This document shows, one piece after another, positions 14,650-25,830 of a stretch of DNA of 64,000 nucleotides. The stretch is taken from NCBI RefSeq assembly GCF_004210375.1, contig NC_134834.1, positions 137,859,009 through 137,923,008 of the forward strand. The letters are read 5' to 3'. Both the position numbers and the translations under genes were made by a program. The notes under the pieces are model-generated. The model searched no databases, was not told where the DNA came from, and saw only the letters and a list, made by a program, of their open reading frames with translations. Numbering within the stretch: the first letter of the stretch is position 1; each line of letters starts with the position of its first letter. This DNA comes from Tachypleus tridentatus. Lineage: Eukaryota; Arthropoda; Merostomata; Xiphosura; Limulidae.

Positions 14650-14887
14650 GGGCCTGGTATGGTAGGGTCGCGGGTTCGAATCTCCATCGCACCAAACATG
14701 CTCGCCCTTTTAGCTGTGGGGGCGTTATAATGTGACGATCAATCCCACTATTCATTGGTAAAAGAGTAGCCTAAGAGTTGGCGATGAGTGGTGATGACTA
14801 GCTGCCTTCCTTCTAGTCTTACATTGCTAAATTAGGACGGCTAGCGCAGATAGCCCTCGCGTAATTTTGCACAAAATTAAAACACAG
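14650..14887 (+). mobile_element. T1 SINE with a deletion inside the tRNA-like head
   Basis: It starts GGCCTGGTATGG and then jumps to the B box GGGTTCGAATCTCC, so about 35 bases covering the A-box end and anticodon arm are missing. The body (GTTATAATGTGACGATCAAT, GATGACTAGCTGCC) and tail (AGATAGCCCTCGCGTAA) are complete. A perfect 12-bp target duplication, ACTTTTACATGA, flanks it (14638-14649 and 14888-14899). Confidence 0.9.
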
Positions 14888-14899
14888 ACTTTTACATGA

Positions 14900-16389
14900 A
14901 TTCAAATTACAGTTAGTCAAACAGTTTATCAGCAGATTTTTATATAATTTATATTACAATCTGTTTTATAATGTTTGATGATTTTAATATGGGAATAAAA
15001 TTAAAATCTAAAGACAAGAGATACAGAATGCAATACTACTCATTTAAGAAACCTTGTGTAATATTATCGCAGTATATGCAACTTATATTTTTCTGTATAA
15101 ACATTTTACAAATTTTTGTTTTTGGTTTACATGAAACATGTATGTGTCTTGCCAAAACAGTACCTAGTACTTGATTTCTAATTTCCAATTATGGCAAAAC
15201 TACCAAAGGCTATCATCCCTAATTTAAAACTAGTGACCAAAGAGAGAAGGTGGTCAGTCAGCAGCACCTTTCCATTCTTATAATGTATCTACAATTTAAA
15301 TGGCAAGGAATATTCTGTGGTATCACAAGGACAAGAATCTATTCCTCAACTCCAAAAGAGACAGTTCTCTCACAAAGACAACGTATGCTTTAACCCTTTT
15401 GCAATTGGTTAGGGGTCAAAGGCCATATCATTGCATTTATTGACTTGCATTCAAATTTTTATTGAACTACTATTTTACGAATTTATGCCTATAAGTTTGG
15501 AATAAAACTGCAGGTTATAACTCAAACCTTAATGCTATTTATAAGTTAATTGCTTAATTTAGAAGTAAATATTAAATGAACACACCTAAATATAGATTTT
15601 AGTGAAACACGTAGTATGATGAATGCAGCACTGTTTAAAATTATATGTTCCTGATGTGAATAATTTCGTACAAATTAGGAACTCTAATTACTAATATTGA
15701 CTAACTATAATATAAAATAAAAACCTTATATCTTTTTATTTTGCCGAGGTATATGACTTGTGTATCAAATCAAACATGGTAGCGCTTTCAACTCTTTCGA
15801 TTTTTTGAAACGGTCTCTTATATACGATTACTTCAATATATGACGTGAATAACCAACCAACAACTTAGAATGTCTCTTGAGTGCTTTTTTTTTTTCCCAA
15901 AGGTTTGGATGAGGTAGGTTGTTTATTTAGTTTGCTCGAAGTTTCATGTTTTATAAAATCTAAATAAATCTTAGTTAGTAAGCTTTATAAATTGTAGTGG
16001 AATTCTAAGATATCAGTGTAGTTATTTATGATTTTATGGTTATTCAACTGTATATATATATATATATATATATATAAAACCTAAAAAAGTTTGATATTCT
16101 CACATACCAAATTTTAAAAGGCGTAGCAATCTATGTCCAGCAACAACCGAATAAAATGGTCGTAGCAAGAAAAGATAATTGTTTACGTTACTTCTTGATC
16201 TGTTGTTCTATATTTTAAGAAAAATACATTTAATAATTTACTAGTCCACTAAAACATATCCAAGACAGGGACGACTACAGGTCAATTTTATATTACTGAA
16301 TATGTAACAAGTGCACGTGAACTGCGTAAATGTAAGTTATGTAATGTTAGATCGGCATGACTAGAAGCTCAATATGATAAAAAATAATA
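14900..16389. other. No gene seen; TA microsatellite
   Basis: AT-rich, with a 26-base TA run at 16051-16076. The ORFs present, such as one at 14971-15174, have no recognisable domain. Confidence 0.4.
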
Positions 16390-16730
16390 TATATGTGTGT
16401 GACGGTTACGAGGTTGGTCAAGTGACAGACCCCACACAAAATATAGAAAATAACAAGATATAAAGTATTACTGAAAACAAGCACTTGAAATGTATTTAGG
16501 AGGTTTTAGAGATTACGCAACTAATATTTCAGATTTTTAGAACGAAAAACAGTTTTTTAATCATAACATGAAATCACTTTGCACTCAGACTAGTAACAAA
16601 AAAGACTATTTTCATACACAAATCTTTAGCAAACATATTCTGTTAAAAATCTGATTTTTTTATGTACAAAAACTTGTAATCTTTACTAAAAGTCTACCAA
16701 ATTTTGAAAAGATATACATGCTGTGTTAAA
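16390..16730 (+). repeat. AT-rich dispersed repeat, copy 4 of 4
   Basis: Shares GAGGTTGGTCAAGTGACAGA, a TAAAGTATTACTGAAAA block, GAAATGTATTTAGGAGG and TTAAAAATCTGATTTTTT with the copies at 11.4 and 13.8 kb. A short AC microsatellite lies further on at 17419-17432. Confidence 0.45.
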
Positions 16731-17520
16731 AGGCACAATGCAAGTACTTGATGTGTGGAAGTGTGTAGACAAATTCATGTATATTATACTGATCCCCTTG
16801 CGAACAGGTTAATCACTATTCAAATCAGGAGCACAATGAGCTTAATACTTTTTTGCTGTCAGAGTGTGTATTCGTATAGGCCTGATTTGAAAATATACAA
16901 TTTATTTACATCAAAACACATATACCTAATGAACAAACATAATTTGAAAAGGCAGTAAAAAAAGTTGAATAAATTTCTTGCATTGCATTAGCTATTATTA
17001 GAATGACTGTTACAATATAATTCTGTATTTATTGGTTGCTATACAACAGACTATCTGTGCAATTTACAAATTGCGGAATCAAACTCAGAATTTTGGTACA
17101 GTAAGTTTAGAAACTTAATGCTGACCCACCATGTGATGATATAAGTAAATCATTTTGCTATTGCACATTCTTTTATGTATAATCCCATACCCCTAACAAA
17201 TAGGTATTATAATATCTTCTGAAATAGTTACACAAATATTTTGACTTACATTAAATATAAAGAACTCGATAAACAAGGCACCAAATGGGAGGATTCCTGC
17301 AATAAGGGTACTGAAAAAAAAAAAAGTATCAACAAGTAGTACAAAAATAAAACAAACAGAAGTTTACATGTTAAAAAATAAAAATAATCCCCAAGTAATA
17401 TACAGATTATTAATGCATACACACACACACACATAAAGTAAAACGAGTTTATTCATTAATACTTTTTATACGTGAAATTCTTCATGACAACAACCCTAAT
17501 CAACAAACTATCAAACCACC
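16731..17520. other. No gene seen
   Basis: AT-rich sequence. The ORFs at 16755-16958 (+) and 17246-17434 (-) lack any domain I recognise. An AC microsatellite is at 17419-17432. Confidence 0.4.
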
Positions 17521-17669
17521 TGTATCTCAGAACGGCTGGTATGGGTAATAACACTTTTATTGATAAGCAGAGAACAATGTTAATCTGAAGATGACCTAGG
17601 AAGGTCGAAACGTTTTTCTCTACTTATCAATAAAAGTGTTAATACCCATATCAGCCGTTCTGAGATACA
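17521..17669 (+). ncRNA. Hammerhead-like core inside a 54-bp inverted repeat (Penelope-like terminal segment)
   Basis: Arms at 17521-17573 and 17616-17669 are near-perfect inverted copies (TGTATCTCAGAACGGCTG against CAGCCGTTCTGAGATACA). Between them is CTGAAGA (17585-17591), GACC paired with GGTC around a short loop, and GAAA (17607-17610). This fits the hammerhead core CUGANGA-helix II-GAAA, with one unpaired base before helix II. Hammerhead motifs are known in the terminal repeats of Penelope-like elements, and the same tail occurs next to Penelope-like coding remnants at 11.9 and 22.7 kb. The cleavage-site strand and stem III were not resolved, so activity is not claimed. Confidence 0.6.
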
Positions 17670-17699
17670 TTTTTGTTTCAAGTGGGTTTCTCGTCATCA

Positions 17700-18639
17700 A
17701 GTATCAAACCACCTATTATGTTACACTCTTTCTTATGTCTTTAACAATATATAAATAAAACTAGTAAATTAATCACATGTACAGTACAATATAACTATTT
17801 TATAAGGTAACTTAACTGTAGCAAATAACGTTCCTTAGGAAGCACTAATAAAGTTTGACAAATTAACTATTTGTGAAAAAGAGGAATGAAAAAAATCTAT
17901 ATTTACATAAATTAAAAGTGATAGTTATGAAAACTTTCATTATGTAACTGTATGATTCGCATGTTGTGTATTTACTTGAATTGTTGTACAAGGCTTCTGT
18001 TATCTTATTGATAATTTCTGAATTTTTTGTTATATGTCATATTGTTGCCACCAGAGGGCTAGATATATGTAGATTTTTCTGTCATCTGTGATAAATATGT
18101 GAAGACATAAACATCAAGTGAGTGAAAGTAAAGGTTGAGTTAGACTGCTTGTCATTTTAGTCGTAATGGACAATTTCTAAAGTGAGTTTCATAACTTGTA
18201 TTATAACAAAAGAGATAGAAGATAAGAATTTGTCTTGCCAAAGGAGCTCTAAAGTGATTGAACCAGCCTGTGCGGACTGACAAAAAAAGCAACAATTATT
18301 TCACATTCTAGATACAACTGTGAAAAGCAATAACGTAACGAATATTTATACATATATTTGACTTGTTCTGAAAATATTATTTTAAAACAAGGGGATTGAT
18401 ACTGTCTTTGTTTATTATTGAAATTTATCAGTAACAAGTCATAGACATCTACTGTAAAGATGTTTATAAAACGTGGTTTTGGTGAGTCACTAAGGATTAT
18501 ACAGTGGTGAATAGCAGTAGAAGAAGACATGAACGACAGCAGAAGTAGGCCTATATAAGCATAATTGTGGTGGTGGCAACAACAGTGTAGAGAATATACT
18601 CATGCTATGGAACCATGTTGACTGATTTTGATAAATGAG
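17700..18639. other. No gene seen
   Basis: AT-rich sequence before the gypsy gag remnant. It may hold the element's LTR or leader, but no second LTR copy was found to prove that. Confidence 0.35.
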
Positions 18640-19600
18640 TAGAGAGAGGTGAGCAACACTAGCTAAAAGACAGCGATCTGCTAGAATTTGTTAAACAACA
18701 TCAATAACTAGAGAAGAGAAGAGAAGGAAAGAGAGGAAAAAGGATTTAAAAATATAAGGATAGATTGGAAATAAAGGTAGAGAGACTGATAGCACAAATT
18801 GAGAAAGAAAAGAGAAGAGAGACTGGAACTAGAGAGAGTAAAAATGCAAACTGATAAAGAAGAAAAGACTGGAAATAAAGAGAGTAAGAGCATAAATTGA
18901 GACCACCAAACAAAATGACAATGGGTTCAGGGCCAGCTGACCAAAGTTGCTTAAGTCTAATGAACAGAAAGACAACACGTGCTTTTCTGGAGAGATATGA
19001 AATATTTGCCCAAAGTCAGCCCACTTTTCAGAGGAAAATGACTACAAGTGTATGCAGGCATGATGTTAGAAGATGCCATGGAGTATGATAAGTTGTGGTC
19101 TTGTAGAAAATGTTATGAACTTATCAAGGAAGGTTTTGTTGGATGTTCAGAAATCTCATACCTGACACTGGATAAATTGTATTTCAGTTTTTGGCACATC
19201 TATGGAGATACTTTACAAAATGGACTGGCATGGCTAAGTATGAAAGTGTTTTTGAAGGACCATTAGATCTATTAATACATGTACAGTTCATGATCACGTG
19301 CTTCACAGACATGTCACTATTCCTAAAAGGAAAGAGCACCAAAAGACGTGGATGAGATGGTCAAGCTGGAAGAGCAGATTTTAGAATCCCCTGGAGAGAG
19401 TATAACTGGCAAGTATAAAAATAACCAATTAAAGTTGAAACCAGAAAGAAAATCAACACCAATGTTGAGATAAGAACTCAACAGACAAAAGGGAGAAGAG
19501 GTGCTATATTTGTTACAAAATAGGGCAACATTGTGAATGAGTGCAAGTCTATCATGAGCATGCAAAGTCAGGGAAGATAGATCATTAGTTCACACGGATG
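18640..19600 (+). pseudogene. Ty3/gypsy-type gag remnant
   Basis: The plus strand begins with a purine-rich tract (18715-18900) encoding a charged E/K/R-rich coiled coil, then AFLERYEIFAQ, ARMMLEDAMEYDKLW, a YELIKEGF block, FEGPLDLLIHVQFMITC, PKDVDEMVKLEEQILESPGE and KPERKSTP. This order (coiled coil, capsid-like helices, PxxVDEMVxLAExY, basic linker) is typical of arthropod gypsy gag. A degraded zinc knuckle follows near 19505-19555. Several frameshifts separate the pieces, so it is not a working gag. It carries the first copy of a 33-bp direct repeat (19265-19297) that recurs at 20338-20370. Confidence 0.7.
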
Positions 19601-20199
19601 TATTGTATATATTTGGAGTTACACAATAGTTGCTCAGGCACTACTCGCCACTGAGCATAATCCAAGTGATAAATAATTAGAGAAAAGTCCCTGAAAGAAG
19701 AAAAATATGAACAAAACTTGTCAGTTAAGAGTCGCACCAAAGTCTAAAGAATGAATATGGGATATAGAAGGAAGGCGAATAGAAGAAAAGGAGGAACAAC
19801 ATTTCCAAGCTGCTGAAGTCTTCTGGAGAAAAGAACAATCTGGATGAATGAGCAAATAGGTAGGGTGATAAAGGATAGGTGAAATGTCAATGACAAACCC
19901 AACCATCGATGTCCACAGGCTAAGAGAAGAATTAAATATATTTTAAGGGACAGATGATACAAGGAACACAAGGAAAGTGGTTCAGGTGGTGTTAAAGTAG
20001 GAGAAGGTAGGACCACATTGATGTCTCAATTTAGAAAGGCAGGAGGTCTGGAATAGTGGCATATTCAGAAGTGACGCATGAGCAATGTAGTAAGAGGGGA
20101 AGTAAAAACGTTATGATATCTGGAAAAACAAAGGGGATGGGATAAGTTCAAGTGATATCCAGAAAGCAGGGAGACAAAGACCCCAGTGAAAGAGTCAGG
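19601..20199. other. Unassigned sequence between gag copies
   Basis: Purine-rich on the plus strand. No domain was recognised in any frame. It lies between the two gag copies that share a 33-bp block, so it may be internal retroelement or foreign sequence. Confidence 0.35.
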
Positions 20200-20400
20200 T
20201 GTGGAATTCTGCCACGTGAGCTTGTCAGCAGAAAACCTCCTGTTAGTAGATCAAAAATGGAAGAGTTTCTGCTGCACTGGTTTACTTTCATGGAAGATGG
20301 CCATATGGAACTAACTAATAAGAAAGTGACAAGGACCAGATCTATTAATACATGTACAGTTCATGATCACTTTTTGAGGTGCAAAAACGCAAGACGTGTA
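20200..20400 (+). pseudogene. Second, shorter gag fragment
   Basis: Encodes FLLHWFTFMEDGHM followed by DNA identical over 33 bp (20338-20370) to the gag copy at 19265-19297. Upstream of the identity the resemblance continues weakly (AAGGACCA shared). It is therefore either a second insertion of the same family or a partial duplication of the first. It directly abuts the DIRS-like remnant on the opposite strand. Confidence 0.5.
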
Positions 20401-22300
20401 GGTTGAATTGCAGAATATGCGATAAATGTTGATGAAGAAAGGAGAGAGAAAGTGGAAAAGGGACAAGAGCAGTCACTGTAACCTTGGAACCCAAGGTTAC
20501 GCTAACCAATAGGGAACAATGAAGATAACTAGACAAGGAGTGGAGTGGACAAGAGAAGTCACCCAATGAAGCATTTGAATAGGAGGGTACACATAAAGAT
20601 AATTGTGTGACCATTTTGGATAAAAACATTAACTTCCAAAGCCTGTGGAGGAACAGCTTGGTATTGAGGCCTGTGACAAGGACATATACTTGGACAGAAC
20701 CCCACTGATGGTAACGATCCCTGATAGCAAATGGATCTAATGCCCACTTCATTGGATAGAGCCAACTGGAACACAAAAGATCCACTACTAGATTGAAAGT
20801 ACCCGGCACATGACCTGCTATAAGACAGATGTGAGGTGTGTGGGCCAGTGTAATAGTTCTAACGTCTGAAGACATAAATCTCTGGACTTGGTACCCCCTC
20901 AGTGGTTTATATGTGCCATCACTGTATAATTGTCTGAATGAACCATCATCAGACAATGATTGGCGAGAAGAATGAATTAATGTAATGCCTAATATATGAC
21001 TATAAGTTTGAGAACATTAAAATATAAGATCATTTAATCTGCATATCAACAACCCAAAACATGCTGATGAATGAGCCATGGCCCAATCTCTGTAAAAAAA
21101 TGTAAATGTGGACGTGGGGGAGGAAGTGGCATACCAACTGACATATATATTCTTTTTCCAGCCATCATTGAAGATCGTCTAGCAGGGAAGGAAGAAGAAA
21201 GACTGTAGTGGAAAGAAGATTCTAAGCAAGATTCAATTGTTTGTGAAGCACACATTCAAGGGATCTTATGTGAGCAAGACTGAGAGGGACCAGTGTAGTC
21301 ATGAAGGACCACATCCCTTCAAAATAACCTTGCGAGCAGTAACTGACTGAGCCTAATGGGCATGGTGAACAAAAAGTCCCACTGAACGAAGATAATAAGG
21401 AATAAAGGCAGTGTGCAACTGATATTCATGTGAGAAAGACATGAAGTGGACATAAACTTGATCAACCAGCTCACCCAAGCTACATTACAAAGAAGTTGGT
21501 GAGTTTGAAACGCTGATTGTTGCTTGGAAGGACCCAATCATCCATGTAATAATGAAACTGCAACCACAGAGCATGGAAATGGCATGCAAAAGCCCGGACT
21601 GTTCAACAAAACACACAGAGTATTGAGGCAAGTCTGAAAGGGAGGGCCCAATATCGGTAAACCACTCTGAGATTGACAAACTGAAGGTAAGGGCAAAACC
21701 GATGTGCTATCGAGAATTGTAGCTAAGAGTCAGAGGCATCAACGACCTCAGGATAAGAAAAGACTATGGGAAACTTAAGTTGGACAATAAAGTGGCTTAG
21801 GTGAGATAATTTTATTATTGGCTGCCAATCCTGGCTTTTATTGGGGACGACAATGAAGTTAGAAATAAAAATCCCCAGAAGGATGGGGAAACTGGTTTGC
21901 CTGTTTATTGTAATAAAATCAGTTCTCGTACTGCTTCTGACATACGCTAGTAGGTCACAGGATCCAGAAGAGAAGGAAATACATTGGGGCAAGGAGAAAT
22001 AGGAGGTAGGTAAAGAAACGGGATAACAAATCCTTCTGATAGAATATATATCACCTTTTGATCGTTGATAAAAAGGTGCTAGCGACAAAGAAACTCAAAT
22101 AGCCAATTGAGTCTCCACCAGCCCCAAACTCACAGGGTATTCATTGGTACTGGCGATGTTGGGAAATATGTCATTGAGAAAATCGATGAGAAGTATCCTG
22201 ATTAATAGAAACAGGTAAGGTCTGAGATGGGGAAGAATGGTAAACGGAAATAGGAGGCATATGAAGCTCTGACAGAGACAAATGGCTACAAAAGTCATAT
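20375..22300 (-). pseudogene. DIRS-like retrotransposon remnant: RT and RNase H
   Basis: Minus-strand frames encode, in order, a block with PNKSQDWQPIIKLS (within 21723-22088), corresponding to VPKKDGSWRPIIxL; LPFRLASILCVF near 21605-21640; and HYYMDDW near 21532-21552, which carries the RT palm DD. RNase H motifs SDNYTVMAHINH and GGTKSR follow near 20870-20950, then AGHVPGTFNLVVDLL and WALDPFAI. The pairing of YxDDW with DNTTVxAYINxQGGTxS and HIPGxxNxxAD is characteristic of DIRS/Ngaro elements rather than gypsy. Frameshifts and stops are frequent. I did not find the tyrosine recombinase or the terminal repeats. Confidence 0.7.
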
Positions 22301-22340
22301 GGGTGGATTGTTGGCAGATTCATGTCACTCGAGGCTTAAT

Positions 22341-22516
22341 AGTTTCAGAGACTATATCACATACATAACATCTCAGAAAAGTTGTCAGATGTAATTCCCT
22401 GAGATACATCAATGGTATAAATGGACCAAGTTTCAGAGACTATATCACATACATAACATCTCAGAAAAGTTGTCAGATGTAATTCCCTGAGATACATCAA
22501 TGGTATAAATGGACCA
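22341..22516. repeat. Perfect 88-bp tandem duplication
   Basis: Units 22341-22428 and 22429-22516 are identical by eye, each starting AGTTTCAGAGACTATATC and ending ATAAATGGACCA. It lies between the DIRS-like and Penelope-like remnants. Perfect identity in otherwise decayed DNA suggests a recent slippage event or a collapse/expansion in assembly. Confidence 0.9.
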
Positions 22517-22659
22517 GAGCTAAAACTGTATCCTGACCTATAAAGACCTAGCAACAAAGAAACCACGTACGTAACTGCAGAGCTAAAGATGAAATGCAGA
22601 TTAAGTTGAGGAAAGGAGGGTAAGGGTATCTGCAGAAAACCCCTCAGGATTTCTGTGAA

Positions 22660-23720
22660 ACCTGAAGACTGTTAACCTGAAGATGACCCAAGAAGGTCGA
22701 CACGTTGTTCTGTACTTTATTTTAATTAAAGTTTTAATACTCATACCAGCAGTCTTGAGAATACAGATGCAGATCTTAATTACATAGTCAATATCATATG
22801 ATAATAATCAAAGAAAGACATGTGAAAACTAATGAGCCGAACATACCAGCTATTATAGGCAGTGATTAACATAAGTGACAGACAACTAACATTGTATAAA
22901 GAGGCAGTACTCAACAGGAGGCTGAACTTCGCAACCATCACCAAATGAATCAACCACCTCGAGATAGCAGCTTCTCTAGAAGATACAGCAGCACGCTTGG
23001 GGAAAGAAGAAGGATAGGAACTTTGATGGAAAGCCAGAGAAAAACACAATAAAAGGTGAAAACACCACAGGTGGATCTGTCCAAAGAAGAGTGAGCAGCT
23101 GTGAAAATGCTCAAGAGTGATGACATAGTCATCATATTCCCAGCAGTGAAACAAAAGGCCGCTGTTGTCATGAAGAAGAGAAGTACACTCACAACCTCAG
23201 CAATTTACTGAATGATGGGACATACGCGAAACAGCAAAGAGAACCTAAATCTGTGAATAAAAAATGTATAGCATTATGAACTACGATAAAGGATAATTAA
23301 CTGGTACCGTGAGAGTTGAATTAATATCACAGTAAACTACAACACGTAAACGGCTTATCAAATATACACCAGACTGGCGTATCACTAAGAAGGATTGCCA
23401 GCTGCTGGCTCTGAACTTGTCATCCATGTGGTACATTCCTGGTCAAGATAACACCTTCCTTGAGTGGGAACTCATCCTTATACGTGAAGAACACCACTCA
23501 CTTCATCTATTTGACATAACACCTGGCATACAATTGATGAGTTTCGATCGTGTGAGTCTATTCACCAATGTACCGATAGCTGAATCTTGACAGCAATTAA
23601 AAACAAACTGGAAATAGGTGACACTCCAGTGGAACGAACCATGCATCCCAATCAATAACGGCATGGCGTTGCCCACATTCTGTGTAACAACCACACCCTT
23701 CTTTTAAAGCATTTGCACTG
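22660..23720 (+). pseudogene. Penelope-like retroelement: 5' terminal segment and RT N-terminal half
   Basis: 22678-22710 holds the family's CTGAAGA-GACC-GGTC motif with the last block mutated to GACA, then the CCAGCAGTCTTGAGAATACA block. The plus strand downstream encodes LSDRQLTLYKEAVLNRRLNF (about 22880-22940), DLSKEE with a following DDIVI and KAAVVM block (about 23070-23180), and LSNIHQTGVSLRRI (near 23360-23400). LMSFDRVSLFTNVPI, which holds the first catalytic Asp of RT, is at about 23534-23580. These match the N-terminal and palm blocks of Penelope-like RT. There are many stops and frame changes, and the element is lost after about 23.7 kb, before the second RT Asp pair and the GIY-YIG domain. 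Confidence 0.75.
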
Positions 23721-24782
23721 ATTAAGTCCTGTATTGTTTAATAGTTATTCAAATATCATAAACTCTATTAACCACTTACAGGTAGAATGGGTAACTCAGT
23801 GCTCTATCTATGTGACACTCTTATATCGAGGAAACAATAACCTTCTTTGTTAAATCAAGATTATTGGATAACTGTTTTAAATAGCACAAGTTTAAGGAAA
23901 AAAATACTTATATGAGTATTTATGTAGAATGTCTTGAGATACTTTCAAAGAAGTTTTTTGTTCCCATTTGAAGTTACTTACTATAACACTTGTAAATGTC
24001 AGATGCTGGAGAAAGCTTTAAAAACTTTTTTCAGCCCAAGAAAAAGTTACCAAAATTCATTCTGTGACAGAATGGGACATAAGATTCAACAATGACATCT
24101 ACAGCCGAGTAGACTGAAGTCACTGAGGTAAAAGTGTCTTGCTCAATGACACAACATATTACGAACAACCTTCGAAATTTCGACTAAGAGTCCAAAGCAC
24201 TAAACTCTGAAACACGTTGTTCATAGATAACTTTATTTGTTTGTGTTCAAGTGCAAATAGACATGATCTGTTGATTTGGATGTTGCTTTACCTTTTAGTT
24301 CACCTAAAATTTTCAAAACTGACAACACTCGCATATTTTCTTCAAATTAGACCTAGGTTCCGGAATGCAAACAACTTGTGTTAACTTTGGTTACTTTTTA
24401 TTATGGGTCATTCCTTACTAGTGTCTCATTTGAAGCTTTTCAATGGATAACTGTTGCTGTAGAGTTGTATAGGTGTGTAAATGTTTTGTGGTAATTCGAT
24501 ATTACAATCCACTATAATATTGAATGTTGATAAAATGTGCCAATATTATTGTAATAACATAACACAATATCGTTTGTAGCAATTAGTGAAAAACTAGAGT
24601 AAATAGAAAAAAAGTTATAACTGTAGTTATTGCAGAGCTTAAAGACTTTTGACAGTTTATTCCATTTACTGTGGTTTACCACCAATTGCCAATATTATCT
24701 TCACCTATTTGATACATTCAAATGCTGTATAGCTGTTGGTGACAACAACACTTAAGCGTACCCCTTATGTGTCAGTCTTTAG
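23721..24782. other. No gene seen; possible old tRNA-like fragment
   Basis: AT-rich. Around 24105-24200 there is a weak resemblance to degraded tRNA-derived repeats (TGTCTTGCTCAATGACACAA), too diverged to assign. Confidence 0.3.
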
Positions 24783-24794
24783 CAAAACAGTACG

Positions 24795-25055
24795 TTTGTT
24801 TGTTTGTTTTGGAATTTCGCACAAAGCTACTCGAGGGCTATCTGCGCTAGTCGTCCCTAATTTAGTAGTGTAAGACTAGAGGGAAGGCAACTAGTCATCA
24901 CCGCCAACTCTTGGGCTACTCTTTTACCAACGAATAGTGGGATTGACCGTCACATTATAACGCCATCACGGCTGAAAGGGCGAGCATGTTTGACGCGATG
25001 GGAATGCGAACTCGCGACCCTCAGATTACGAGTCGCACGCTTGGCCATGCCGGGC
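24795..25055 (-). mobile_element. T1 SINE, near full length
   Basis: In minus orientation the order is head GGCCCGGCATGGCC, CGACTCGTAATCTGAGGGTC, body and tail CTTTGTGCGAAATTCC with AAAC repeats. The 11-12-bp target duplication CAAAACAGTACG is at 24783-24794 and 25056-25067. The last 15 bases of the SINE head plus this flank are copied to 41.6 kb. Confidence 0.92.
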
Positions 25056-25425
25056 CAAAACAGTACGATAACCAACACTTACCAGGAATATTTTGGCAGC
25101 TGTCTCCAGTGATGTCACCTTGACATACATACTGAATGAGAGAACAAAAAAAATGTTGATGTAATAACATCAACAAGTTATAACTACTACTTGTTAATCA
25201 ACAATGTGGTATATTTGTAATACAATTTGACTTGCTAGCATTGAACGTTTTGTGTGCCTGTATATGAATTAATATACGTATAAAGAGATCACATCTATAT
25301 ACATGAAAGTATACTTTTAAAGAGTTATTCTTATGTCTTCTAACTTTCTTGTTGACACATTTTCCAAAAAAAAAAAGAACTTCCAGTCCATATCATTCCA
25401 GAAATATACTTTTAACCAGTAAACT
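25041..25425 (+). repeat. Donor of a 385-bp templated insertion found at 41611-41995
   Basis: The 385 bases match 41611-41995 at constant offset 16570 with one difference seen by eye (C at 25356, T at 41926), including an 11-A run of equal length. Because the block begins inside the T1 SINE, and only 15 bases of that SINE are present at 41.6 kb, this site is the donor. Confidence 0.92.
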
Positions 25426-25815
25426 TTCTTTCCTCTGTCACATTCAAATTTGTCTGGAAATGGATCAAAGCAAGAAGATATATTGGTTCCCACATTACAG
25501 TTTATTCTACATTTACAGTATGAAGGTATCACATCATTCATAACAGTGTTTAAGTGATAAAAATACTAAAACGCTCGTTAGATAAGTTTGTTTTGAATTT
25601 CGCGAAAAGTCACACGAGGGCTATATATGCACTAGCCGTCCTTCATTTAGCTGTGAAAGACTAGAGGGAAGGCAACTAGTCATCACTATCCACCACCAAC
25701 TCTTGAACTACTATTTTACGAACGAATTGTGGGATTGATCGTTACATATAACGCTCCCATGGCTAAAAGGGGCGAGCATTTTTGGCGCTACGGGGATTCA
25801 AACTAGCGACCCTCA

Positions 25816-25830
25816 GATTACGGGTCGAGT
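25816..25830. repeat. LINE target-site duplication, left copy
   Basis: GATTACGGGTCGAGT here pairs with GATTACGAGTCGAGT at 31272-31286, 14 of 15 identical. In SINE sense it reads ACTCGACTCGTAATC, the anticodon stem and loop. Confidence 0.9.

Noticed and set aside
14650-14720. Possible functional tRNA genes at the SINE heads (Thr- and Val-type anticodons)
   Set aside because: All of these heads continue into SINE bodies with tails and target duplications, and the cloverleaf is imperfect; they are tRNA-derived SINEs, not tRNA genes.
16051-16076. TA run as an origin or regulatory element
   Set aside because: Plain dinucleotide microsatellite in AT-rich DNA.
17246-17434. 62-residue minus ORF resembling a membrane protein
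   Set aside because: It is encoded by low-complexity AT-rich sequence and an AC microsatellite; hydrophobicity follows from the T-rich composition.
18708-18893. Serine/leucine-rich minus ORF that looks like a secreted protein
   Set aside because: It is the antisense of the purine-rich coiled-coil part of the gypsy gag remnant.
20345-20956. 203-residue minus ORF as a host gene
   Set aside because: It contains DIRS-type RNase H blocks (HVPGTFN, WALDPFAI) and its end runs into an unrelated gag fragment, so it is element debris.
24105-24200. A further tRNA-derived SINE family
   Set aside because: Only one weakly matching copy without a B box, tail or target duplication; not enough to call.
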